Part shown: one piece after another, positions 1 to 5,214 of the stretch
Numbering within the stretch: the first letter of the stretch is position 1
How the letters are laid out: every line of letters starts with the position of its first letter
Assembly: GCA_019247865.1 (NCBI GenBank)
Contig: JAFBAJ010000137.1
Location: 1-6,883 of the forward strand
DNA from: Acidobacteriota bacterium
GTDB taxonomy: Bacteria; Acidobacteriota; Blastocatellia; Pyrinomonadales; Pyrinomonadaceae
Length of the DNA stretch: 6,883 bases
Direction: 5' to 3'
Notes under the pieces: generated by a model
The model's database searches: none
Seen by the model: only the letters and a program-made list of their open reading frames with translations
Told to the model about the DNA's origin: nothing
Translations under genes and position numbers: made by a program

Positions 1-655
1 ACTGTTCGGTCATCGTCGGCTCGTTGGTGAAAATCGTGAGGCTCTTCTTCTCGATCTCGTTCGGAGGCGTGACGGTCACTTCGCCATCGCCGATGAAGAC
101 GCCGCCCGTGATGCGATTCTCGACCGGGTCGAGAAAGTAGATGTCGCCGCTCTTCAGGGTAAAGGTCGCGGCGTCGCGCTTGATGACCAGATTGCTGACC
201 TTCGCATAAGGGCCGCTGAAGGAGTTGGCGTCTTTGGCCTTGTTCCTCAACTGCTGGTAGATGGAATCCGTGTTCGGCTTGTTGTTGAGACTGACGTTGA
301 CCTGCGTCTCGACCGCCGCGATCTCAAGCTTGGCATCGATGGTCGCGACCTTATCGTCTTCGACCTTGACGTTTTCGCGCCGCAGGTTGGTAAAGCCCGT
401 CGCGGAAATGGTGACCGTATAAATTCCGGCTGGCAGACCTTCCACCTTGTAGCGTCCGGCCTTGTCGGTCGTGGCCGGATAGGTCTGGTTGCTGACCGGG
501 TCGGTGACGGTCACGGCTGCGCCGACGATGACCGCGCCCTTAGGGTCTGTGACGACGCCCGTGATGCTGCCCGCGGCGGCGGCATAGGCCAGAGCCAGCG
601 GCGCTGTCAACAGGCAGAGGGCGGCGATGAACAGAATCGTTTTTCGAGTGAACAT
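1..655 (-). CDS. Secreted protein: CarboxypepD_reg-like domain plus probable M1-type peptidase N-terminus (partial, runs off left edge)
   Basis: An open frame runs leftward from ATG at 655 for 218 codons and leaves the window without a stop. A signal peptide is clear: basic RK at residues 4-5, a hydrophobic core at about 7-20, and Ala-rich cleavage options (ALA at 21-23, or just after). Residues about 29-112 form a carboxypeptidase-regulatory-like/CnaB-type beta-sandwich: GxVTDPxGAxxxGAxVTV, then DKAGRYKVEGLPAGIYTV, then a GF near 87-88. Residues about 133-218 (LVIKRDAATFTLKSG, YFLDPVENRITGGVFIGDG, TPPNEIEKKSL) resemble, from memory, the N-terminal domain of large acidobacterial M1-family peptidases. 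The zinc motif HExxH would lie outside the window, so peptidase activity is inference. The product should be exported to the periplasm or outer surface. A GAGG-type ribosome site lies 6 bases upstream. It could instead be a different CarboxypepD_reg protein. Confidence 0.8.
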   Translation of the reverse strand, partial: MFTRKTILFIAALCLLTAPLALAYAAAAGSITGVVTDPKGAVIVGAAVTVTDPVSNQTYPATTDKAGRYKVEGLPAGIYTVTISATGFTNLRRENVKVEDDKVATIDAKLEIAAVETQVNVSLNNKPNTDSIYQQLRNKAKDANSFSGPYAKVSNLVIKRDAATFTLKSGDIYFLDPVENRITGGVFIGDGEVTVTPPNEIEKKSLTIFTNEPTMTEQ

Positions 656-660
656 AAATG

Positions 661-667
661 ACCTCAC
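661..667 (-). promoter_or_regulatory. Ribosome binding site for the secreted protein gene
   Basis: On the minus strand this reads GTGAGGT, with the GAGG core 6 bases before the ATG at 655. It supports that start, as does the signal peptide beginning right at that methionine. Confidence 0.6.
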
Positions 668-908
668 AAGAGAGAAATACAACTGGTGCCCGGAATAATG
701 GTATTCACAGGAAGGGGATTAAAAAAACAGGCTCTGGGGGAAATGAAGCGCGTCTGCTCCGAAACAGGCAATAAAACCAAGTCCATCTGATGCTGCGAGC
801 CGTCAGGCGGATGCCTTCCGAAAGATGTCCCCGGCCCGGTTAACTGAACATCTGATTATTCCGACGCTGCACGCGATGTGTCAAGGCGAGAAGCAGCCTT
901 CCGGCGGG

Positions 909-937
909 TTGTCAGGCGGGCGCGGGCATGGCATGCT
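909..937 (+). promoter_or_regulatory. Weak candidate promoter for ttcA
   Basis: TTGTCA at 909-914 resembles a sigma-70 -35 box, followed after 17 bases by CATGCT at 932-937, a poor -10 box (3 of 6 consensus positions). Transcription from here would start near 944 and include the ribosome site and the ATG at 974. In GC-rich DNA such a match can easily arise by chance, so this is only a candidate. Confidence 0.2.
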
Positions 938-952
938 GAAGCGTTAAATCGT

Positions 953-960
953 AGAGGAGA
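953..960 (+). promoter_or_regulatory. Ribosome binding site deciding the ttcA start
   Basis: AGAGGAGA is the only strong purine-rich anti-16S match upstream of ttcA. It lies 13 bases before the ATG at 974, rather far but usable. No comparable site precedes the alternative GTG at 878, so it favours the shorter protein. Confidence 0.5.
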
Positions 961-973
961 TTGTTCCGCACGA

Positions 974-1831
974 ATGTTTGTCGAAAGCAAGAACAAAACC
1001 AGGCTGCTCAGGCGCATGGGCGAGGCCATCAAGGACTTTCACATGATCGAGGACGGCGACCGCGTGATGGTCTGCCTCTCCGGCGGCAAGGACAGCTATA
1101 CCATGCTCGACCTGCTCCGGGACGTGCAGGAGCGCGCGCCCGTCCGCTTTGAGCTGCTCGCGGTCAATCTGGATCAGAAGCAGCCGAACTTTCCCGCGCA
1201 CGTCCTGCCGGAATACCTGGAGAGCATCGGCGTGCCCTATCGCATCGTCGAGCGCGACACCTATTCCATCGTCAAGCGTCTGGTGCCGGAAGGGAAGACC
1301 TATTGCTCCGTCTGCTCCAGGCTGAGGCGCGGGATTCTCTACAACATCGCGGTCGAAGAGGGCTGCACGAAGATCGCGCTCGGTCATCATTCGGACGACA
1401 TCATCACGACCTTTCTGCTCAATCTCTTCTTCGTGGGCGTCCTCAAGGCGATGCCCCCGGCTTTGCGTTCGACGGACGGGCGCAACACGGTCATCCGCCC
1501 GCTCGCCTACTGCCGCGAGAATGTCATCGCGGAGTACGCCGCCGAGAAGGAGTTTCCGATCATCCCGTGCGACCTCTGCGGCTCGCAGTCGAATCTCAAA
1601 CGCGCGCGCATCAAGCGTCTCATCGGCGAGCTGGAACAGGAGATTCCGCACATACGCGCTTCGATGCTGACCGCGCTCGGCAACGTCCTGCCGTCGCACC
1701 TGCTCGATACAGACCTCTTCGACTTCAAGCGACTCGCGCCCGCCGCCACGGGCGATGTCGAAGCGGAGCTGGACTCGGCGCTCGGCCACGCGGAAGAGAC
1801 GAGCGAGCCGGCGCTGGTTTCCATTAGCTAA
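974..1831 (+). CDS. ttcA: TtcA, tRNA cytidine(32) 2-sulfurtransferase
   Basis: This enzyme makes 2-thiocytidine at position 32 of the tRNA anticodon loop. It adenylates C32 with ATP (releasing pyrophosphate) and then transfers sulfur using a [4Fe-4S] cluster; it is cytoplasmic. The 285-residue product matches TtcA throughout. The PP-loop SGGKDS is at 36-41, and the first cysteine pair CSVC at 111-114. GHHSDD is at 137-142, followed by the family stretch MPPALRS and IRPLAYCRE, the second cysteine motif PCDLCGSQ at 198-205, and [13 protein letters not shown] near 240-252. C111, C114 and C199 or C202 are the expected cluster ligands. The length is typical of the family. The last 30 or so residues, after FDFKRLAP, are an acidic, Ala-rich tail of low conservation. 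The start at 974 is chosen because a GAGGAG site precedes it and because upstream residues do not resemble TtcA. Confidence 0.95.
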   Translation: MFVESKNKTRLLRRMGEAIKDFHMIEDGDRVMVCLSGGKDSYTMLDLLRDVQERAPVRFELLAVNLDQKQPNFPAHVLPEYLESIGVPYRIVERDTYSIVKRLVPEGKTYCSVCSRLRRGILYNIAVEEGCTKIALGHHSDDIITTFLLNLFFVGVLKAMPPALRSTDGRNTVIRPLAYCRENVIAEYAAEKEFPIIPCDLCGSQSNLKRARIKRLIGELEQEIPHIRASMLTALGNVLPSHLLDTDLFDFKRLAPAATGDVEAELDSALGHAEETSEPALVSIS

Positions 1832-1838
1832 AAACGGT

Positions 1839-1961
1839 CTTTGTGCTTTGGTCTTTGCACGCTCTTTAACCTTGAGTTTCAACATGCAAGTTAAGAAAAA
1901 AATCAAAGCGCCAAGCACAAAGTCCAAAGGCCAAACTAAAGCCAAAGCCCCGGTTGCAAAG
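1839..1961. repeat. Heptamer repeat element with inverted arms (CTTTGNN / NNCAAAG)
   Basis: Eight bases after the ttcA stop, three tandem 7-base units of the form CTTTGNN run from 1839 to 1859. After a spacer, five units in the opposite orientation (CAAAG-type, starting at 1904, 1911, 1918, 1925 and 1932, two of them with one change) run to 1938, and further CAAAG words recur at 1943 and 1957. Between the arms, CTTTGTGCTT at 1839-1848 pairs perfectly with AAGCACAAAG at 1913-1922. The right arm lies inside the start of the next reading frame and encodes its lysine-rich N-terminus. Because 7 is not a multiple of 3, the units give no repeating peptide. The composition is AT-richer than the flanking genes. 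Confidence 0.65.
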
Positions 1962-2840
1962 AAGCCGCTGGAACTTGACTGGAGCGTCTTTCCGCCCGGC
2001 ATGGTCAATGAATACTCGACGCGGCTCTGCCTCGCCTGCATCTTCAAAATTTTCACGGTGCAGCTCGGGCTGGCCCCGCGCACGGCTTATTCAGAGATCA
2101 GGCGGCACGCGCCGACCATAGAGGAGCTGACCGCGCCCGTGGCCGCGCGCCCGTACTTCGACAGCGATGAGAAGAGCCCGCATTGTCCGTACTGCGACGC
2201 CGCCGGGCGTTGGCACGCGCGGCTCGACACCTATCGGATAGAGGGCAGCAAGGCGACGGATGCTCCGCGCCGCGCGCTTCTCAAATCTTTGCCCAAGTCT
2301 GAGGAGCAGTTTCAGCTCATCGAAGCCAAATCGGATCGCCGGACGCTCTTCTTTGAATGGCTCGACATGCTGCGTCGCCAGTTGGATCTGGACGGCGACG
2401 AGTGGATGCTGGCGGTGACGCGCGCTTACCTCGAAAGGCGCGAGCCTAAGACGAACTGGGCGGAAGTTTTTGAGGGCGTGCGCGCGGTGCGCCGCTCGCA
2501 CAGGCTGGAAGAGGGATTCGAGCGCGACGGTGCGCGCCTCTTTCTCGCGCCCGCGCTCTACAACGACGCGCTGCTGGTGCAGTATCTCGTCAGCCGCTCG
2601 CACAGGCACGGCGGGCGCACGCTCGAAGGCCGCCTGACGCTGATGGAGCTGGTGCGCCGCCTGCGCTACAGCGGCCACCTCGACGCGCAGGGCATCACCG
2701 AGCGCGACCAGTTCGACGTGCTCGAAAAGATGGTCGAGCACCTGACCGGCGGCGAGAGCGCGGTCAAGCTCCACTACATCATCGACCGCAGGGATTTTCT
2801 GGAGAAGGTCAGGACGGTCTACGCGCGCTACGCTGCTTAA
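1884..2840 (+). CDS. Conserved-looking protein of unknown function with two CxxC pairs
   Basis: I do not recognise a named family. From ATG 1884 the product has 318 residues. Residues 1-28 are Lys/Ala-rich and low complexity, read through a heptamer repeat. From about residue 30 the sequence looks like a folded, mostly helical soluble protein, with no signal peptide or membrane span. Two cysteine pairs stand out: LCLAC (C49, C52) and HCPYC (C101, C104). They could bind zinc or another metal as a split ribbon, which is inference. Later stretches are rich in Arg, Glu and Leu (for example FFEWLDMLRRQLDLD near 156-170), ending with DRRDFLEKVRTVYARY. The gene starts 52 bases after ttcA on the same strand, so co-transcription is possible. 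The start is uncertain: only a weak TGAG lies before 1884, and in-frame ATG 2001 (residue 40) is the alternative. The frame is open upstream into ttcA, but that part is shadow. Its 3' end overlaps the convergent gene by 32 bases. Confidence 0.8.
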   Translation: MQVKKKIKAPSTKSKGQTKAKAPVAKKPLELDWSVFPPGMVNEYSTRLCLACIFKIFTVQLGLAPRTAYSEIRRHAPTIEELTAPVAARPYFDSDEKSPHCPYCDAAGRWHARLDTYRIEGSKATDAPRRALLKSLPKSEEQFQLIEAKSDRRTLFFEWLDMLRRQLDLDGDEWMLAVTRAYLERREPKTNWAEVFEGVRAVRRSHRLEEGFERDGARLFLAPALYNDALLVQYLVSRSHRHGGRTLEGRLTLMELVRRLRYSGHLDAQGITERDQFDVLEKMVEHLTGGESAVKLHYIIDRRDFLEKVRTVYARYAA

Positions 2841-3324
2841 CGAAGACCTTCTTCACCGGCTCTCTTTCGGGCGGGAATACAAGCTTACCCGTCGTCACTT
2901 CGAGCGGAATGGGCGGAGTCTGCAACGGCGGCTCGCTCACCATCGTGCCCATCACTCTCGGTTGCTCAACCAACGGTTCAGGTGCGGCGGCGTAAATTCC
3001 AATGCCCGCGAGGAAACTCAAGACGGATGAGACGACAGCGTTCCTGACCCGCTTGAGTCGCCGCTTCAACGCGAGCAGGCCGACCGGGCAGTCCTGCGTT
3101 AGCACAGTCCCGTCCGCGCGCCTGTAAAAGCGCACGCAGAGCCGCCCTTCCGTGCGATTAATCAGCTCCTCTGCCTCGCGCCGCGTCATGGCCGAAAGAT
3201 TGTAAACGTTCTTCTCGCACTGCCCGCAAAAGCGTCTCCGCTCGTCGCCCAGCATGCTCTCCCAATCGGCCGTGCACGGCGCGGCGACCTTCACCTGGTC
3301 GAGCGGGTTTCCGAATTTAGCCAT
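2809..3324 (-). CDS. Small single-pass membrane protein with conserved-type cysteine domain, function unknown
   Basis: The product has 171 residues. The N-terminal part (about 15-83) carries a regular cysteine pattern: PCTADWESM with C17, RRFCGQCEKNVYNLS with C33 and C36, GRLCVRFYRR with C63, and DGTVLTQDCPVG with C79. I associate this pattern with uncharacterised proteins common in Acidobacteriota and some other phyla. It could bind a metal or form disulfides, which is unproven. A basic stretch KRRLKRVRN (88-95) precedes one hydrophobic segment at about 96-113. The positive-inside rule then places the cysteine domain in the cytoplasm and the proline-rich tail (114-171, many PP, EP and TP pairs) outside. 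The start at 3324 is fixed by a strong GGGGAGG site. The longer frame from 3354 would place that site inside the coding sequence. It lies 66 bases downstream of ppa on the same strand. Confidence 0.85.
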   Translation of the reverse strand: MAKFGNPLDQVKVAAPCTADWESMLGDERRRFCGQCEKNVYNLSAMTRREAEELINRTEGRLCVRFYRRADGTVLTQDCPVGLLALKRRLKRVRNAVVSSVLSFLAGIGIYAAAPEPLVEQPRVMGTMVSEPPLQTPPIPLEVTTGKLVFPPEREPVKKVFVKQRSARRPS

Positions 3325-3333
3325 CAGACAATT

Positions 3334-3340
3334 CCTCCCC
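3334..3340 (-). promoter_or_regulatory. Strong ribosome binding site for the small membrane protein gene
   Basis: On the minus strand this reads GGGGAGG, 9 bases upstream of the ATG at 3324. It is the best Shine-Dalgarno match in the window and decides the start against the longer frame from GTG 3354. Confidence 0.8.
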
Positions 3341-3390
3341 AAGCTATTTGACACTCGGAGAACGGAAAAGTTTCAGCCAACTTGCAGCCG

Positions 3391-3963
3391 TCAGCGGCGT
3401 GCGCGCTTTTTCGGCCTGGCCGCGCGCCTGATTCCTTCCTTGACGAGAGCGATGGCGCGCTCCGGCCCGAAGCGTCCGAGCGGCTTGAAAGTCTTCTCTT
3501 TGATCTCGTTGTAGGAGATAAAGAAGTGCTCGATCTCTTTGACGAGCTGGTGTGGCACTTCGGCGAGCGTGTGCACGTCCCTGTGCGTGCGTGAGGTAGC
3601 GGCGACGGCGATCAGGCGGTCATTCCGCGTCGTCTCGCCATCGCGCTCGGTCTGCGACGCTTCGATGACGCCGAGGAGTCTCGCCTGAACGAGGCAGCCC
3701 GTGAAGGCCGGCGCGTCCATCAGGACGAGCACGTCCAGCGGGTCGCCGTCGCCGCCCAGCGTCTCCGGCACGAAACCGAAGTCGAAAGGGAAAGAGGCTC
3801 CGACGGGCAGCACGCCGCCGAGGCGAAAGAGGCCGAGCTGCTCGTCGTAGTTGAATTTATTGCGGCTGCCCTGCGGGGTTTCGATGATGACGTTCAGTTC
3901 GCCCGACTCCGCATCAAAAGCCTTGAGCGAAGCCGCACGAGCCGGAGCTTTTTGTTTGACCAT
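3391..3963 (-). CDS. ppa: Inorganic pyrophosphatase, family I (divergent active site)
   Basis: Family I pyrophosphatases hydrolyse pyrophosphate to two phosphates in the cytoplasm and so pull forward PPi-releasing syntheses. The 190-residue product has the family signature DGDPLDV at 72-78 (metal ligands D72, D74, D77), an upstream NVIIETPQGSRNKF with E28 and K36, FPFDFGF at 58-64, and EIEHFFISYNE near 143-153. Its length is usual for the family. Compared from memory with the E. coli enzyme, several other active-site positions differ: E31 aligns with N38, R43 with G50, Y55 with F62, K104 with R116 and K142 with N152. There is also about a 5-residue insertion near 104-116. It therefore seems to belong to a divergent subgroup, and activity is probable but not certain. 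The start at 3963 removes a long shadow extension through the upstream gene. It begins 11 bases after the GNAT stop, suggesting translational coupling. The C-terminus is very basic (RPKKRARR). Confidence 0.9.
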   Translation of the reverse strand: MVKQKAPARAASLKAFDAESGELNVIIETPQGSRNKFNYDEQLGLFRLGGVLPVGASFPFDFGFVPETLGGDGDPLDVLVLMDAPAFTGCLVQARLLGVIEASQTERDGETTRNDRLIAVAATSRTHRDVHTLAEVPHQLVKEIEHFFISYNEIKEKTFKPLGRFGPERAIALVKEGIRRAARPKKRARR

Positions 3964-3974
3964 TGGTTCTTTTT

Positions 3975-4523
3975 CTAAGCCTGCAAATCTTCCCGTAGTA
4001 AAGAGAACATCACTGCGTCGTGCGGCTGTTCGCCGATCCAGAGCCGCCGCCTGAGAATGCCTTCGCGCAACGCGCCGGCTTTCAGGGCGACGCGCTGGCT
4101 CGGCAGATTTCCGACCGCCGCCATGATCTCGATGCGCTCGAACCGCTGTTGCTCGAAAGCGAAACGCGCGCCGAGCAGCGTCGCGCGCAGAGCCACGCCG
4201 CGCCCCGTCCGGCTCGAACGCACCCAGTAGCCCAGGTTCGCCATCCGGTACTCGCGATTCACCTGATTGATGCCCAGACTGCCGAGCAGCTCTCCCGTCT
4301 CGACATCTATCATCGCAAAGCCGTACTCCGTGTCGTTCCGCCACGCGTCCTCACGCGAGGCGAGGAACGTCCGGCTCTCCTCTCTCTGATAACCCGCGTG
4401 GCACCACGGCATCCACGGCGCAAGCTCCTTGAGGGATTCCATCACGGCATCATACAAAGCATCTTCATCATCCGTGCGCCACGGGCGGAGCAGGATTGTG
4501 CCGTCTGTCAATTCAACTCTCAT
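3975..4523 (-). CDS. GNAT N-acetyltransferase, RimJ/RimL type
   Basis: The product has 182 residues with the full GNAT order. LRPWRTDDEDALYDAV near 12-27 is the typical RimJ/RimL opening. A central strand with GELLGSLGINQ follows at about 77-87, then YWV near 99-101. The acetyl-CoA pyrophosphate loop RTGRGVA is at 105-111, and the late motif GNLPSQRVALKAGALREG at 138-155 has N139 and S142. It transfers acetyl from acetyl-CoA to an amine, probably a protein N-terminus or a small molecule; the substrate cannot be read from the sequence. It sits just upstream of ppa (11 bases) and 92 bases downstream of rimJ. No Shine-Dalgarno sequence is visible before the ATG at 4523. Instead an AT-rich stretch and a large inverted repeat lie directly upstream. 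Its residues differ strongly from those of the neighbouring rimJ product, so a recent duplication is unlikely. Confidence 0.88.
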   Translation of the reverse strand: MRVELTDGTILLRPWRTDDEDALYDAVMESLKELAPWMPWCHAGYQREESRTFLASREDAWRNDTEYGFAMIDVETGELLGSLGINQVNREYRMANLGYWVRSSRTGRGVALRATLLGARFAFEQQRFERIEIMAAVGNLPSQRVALKAGALREGILRRRLWIGEQPHDAVMFSLLREDLQA

Positions 4524-4526
4524 AGC

Positions 4527-4605
4527 TTAAAATAAATAGTCCCAAGTCCCAGGTCTCAAGTCCCAGGTCAAGCACCTGCTTTTGACTTGGGACCTGGGAC
4601 TTGGG
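4527..4605 (-). terminator. Possible hairpin terminator after rimJ, formed by the inverted repeat
   Basis: Read on the minus strand, a potential 22-base-pair stem (4584-4605 with 4541-4562, one mismatch) begins 10 bases after the rimJ stop. It is followed by the T-rich stretch ACTATTTATTTT. This could end nadE-rimJ transcription or act as an attenuator before the GNAT start. The T-run is interrupted and the loop (21 bases) is large, so it is only plausible. Confidence 0.35.
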
Positions 4606-4610
4606 ACTTG
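4541..4610. repeat. Heptamer repeat element with inverted arms (GACYTGG)
   Basis: Between rimJ and the GNAT gene two arms face each other. On the plus strand the right arm consists of tandem 7-base units GACTTGG, GACCTGG and GACTTGG plus a partial fourth (4584-4610). The left arm (4541-4569) carries the same units on the opposite strand, four in a row, and shows a 13-base word repeated at 4543-4555 and 4557-4569. The arms match over 22 bases with one difference (4541-4562 against 4584-4605) around a 21-base centre. It fills most of the 92-base gap and is unlike the flanking coding sequence. Confidence 0.85.
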
Positions 4611-4615
4611 TTGTT

Positions 4616-5200
4616 TCAAACATCCTCCGGCCTGAGCTTCGTGTTCGTGAGCGAGGTCAGGACGTGGTCTCTCCACTCGCCGTTGATGAGCAGATAGTCG
4701 CGCGCGTAGCCTTCGACCGTGAAGCCGAGGCGGCGAAGCACACGCCCGCTCCGCTCATTAATGGGAATGTAGTTAGCCATGATGCGATGCAGGCGCAGCT
4801 CGTCGAAGGCATACTCGATGGCTGCCTGCAAAGCCTCGTGCATGAGGCCGCGACCTTCGGCTCGATAATCGATCTTATAGCCGAGAAAGCAGGCCTGAAA
4901 CGCCCCGCGCACGAAGTTGCTGAAGTTACATTCGCCGATGACGGCTCCGTCCGGCCGCTCGCGCTCGAACATCACGAGCCGCATGGCGCTGCCACGCTGG
5001 AAATCATTCCTGGATGCCTCCAGATAGTTGCGCCAGAAATTTTCCGTGTCGTAACCGGCTGGCTCCTGCGGCTGCCACTTCGTCAGGTGCTCGCGGTTCT
5101 CCAGAGCGAAGGCGAGCATGCGCGGCGCTGCGTCCGGCTCTGGGATCGTTAAGAGCAGGCGCTCGGTTTCGAGGCGGGGAATCTTTTTCTCTTCAGTCAT
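4616..5200 (-). CDS. rimJ: RimJ, ribosomal protein S5 alanine N-acetyltransferase type
   Basis: RimJ acetylates the N-terminal alanine of ribosomal protein S5 in the cytoplasm using acetyl-CoA; in E. coli it has also been linked to small-subunit assembly. The 194-residue product follows E. coli RimJ closely. It has LETERLLLTIPEPD at 10-23 and ENREHLTKWQP at 34-44. VIGECNFSNFVRGAFQACFLGY at 87-108 precedes the acetyl-CoA loop RAEGRG at 113-118. LHRIMANYIPINERSG is at 137-152, and RLGFTVEGYARDYLLINGEWRDHVLTSL at 157-184. The length is normal and all GNAT motifs are intact. It starts 14 bases after the nadE stop on the same strand, so the two are probably one transcript. No strong ribosome site precedes the ATG at 5200, which fits coupling to nadE. 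The true substrate in this organism is inferred from homology. Confidence 0.92.
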   Translation of the reverse strand: MTEEKKIPRLETERLLLTIPEPDAAPRMLAFALENREHLTKWQPQEPAGYDTENFWRNYLEASRNDFQRGSAMRLVMFERERPDGAVIGECNFSNFVRGAFQACFLGYKIDYRAEGRGLMHEALQAAIEYAFDELRLHRIMANYIPINERSGRVLRRLGFTVEGYARDYLLINGEWRDHVLTSLTNTKLRPEDV

Positions 5201-5214
5201 CTTTGTGTTCTGCG

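Larger units (their letters stand above)
656..973. other. Divergent intergenic region between the secreted-protein gene and ttcA
   Basis: About 318 bases separate the two divergent start codons, so promoters for both genes are expected here. I see no convincing gene, tRNA or riboswitch fold. Visible details are an A-run near 720-727, and two short words each present twice: GTCAGGCGG at 802-810 and 911-919, and GCCTTCCG at 813-820 and 896-903. The frame of ttcA is open upstream to a GTG at 878, but this extension is Arg/Ala-rich, has no ribosome site and does not look like TtcA sequence. Confidence 0.5.

Noticed and set aside
802..919. Repeated words GTCAGGCGG and GCCTTCCG in the divergent intergenic region
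   Set aside because: They are short words in GC-rich sequence, with different spacing and order in the two copies; not strong enough to call operators.
878..973. 32-codon upstream extension of ttcA from GTG
   Set aside because: It has no ribosome site, an Arg/Ala-rich composition and no resemblance to TtcA N-termini; the ATG at 974 has a GAGGAG upstream.
1755..1883. 43-codon upstream extension of the unknown protein
   Set aside because: It overlaps the end of ttcA in another frame and then runs through the heptamer repeat; it is best explained as shadow.
944..2083. Long minus-strand open frame (379 codons) opposite ttcA
   Set aside because: It is antisense to a clear ttcA with all motifs; its translation is Arg/Ala/Asp-rich with no recognisable domain, typical of a shadow frame in GC-rich DNA.
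3368..3383. Small hairpin AAGTT/AACTT followed by TTTTCC (minus strand) after ppa
   Set aside because: The stem is only 5 AT-rich base pairs, too weak to call a terminator.
3964..4344. 127-codon upstream extension of the pyrophosphatase frame
   Set aside because: It lies inside the GNAT gene in another frame; the standard pyrophosphatase length fits the start at 3963.
4020..4535. Plus-strand open frame of 171 codons
   Set aside because: It is the reverse complement of the GNAT gene and shows no motif of its own.
4601..5152. Plus-strand open frame of 183 codons
   Set aside because: It lies almost wholly opposite rimJ, whose match to the family is end to end; it also starts inside the heptamer repeat.
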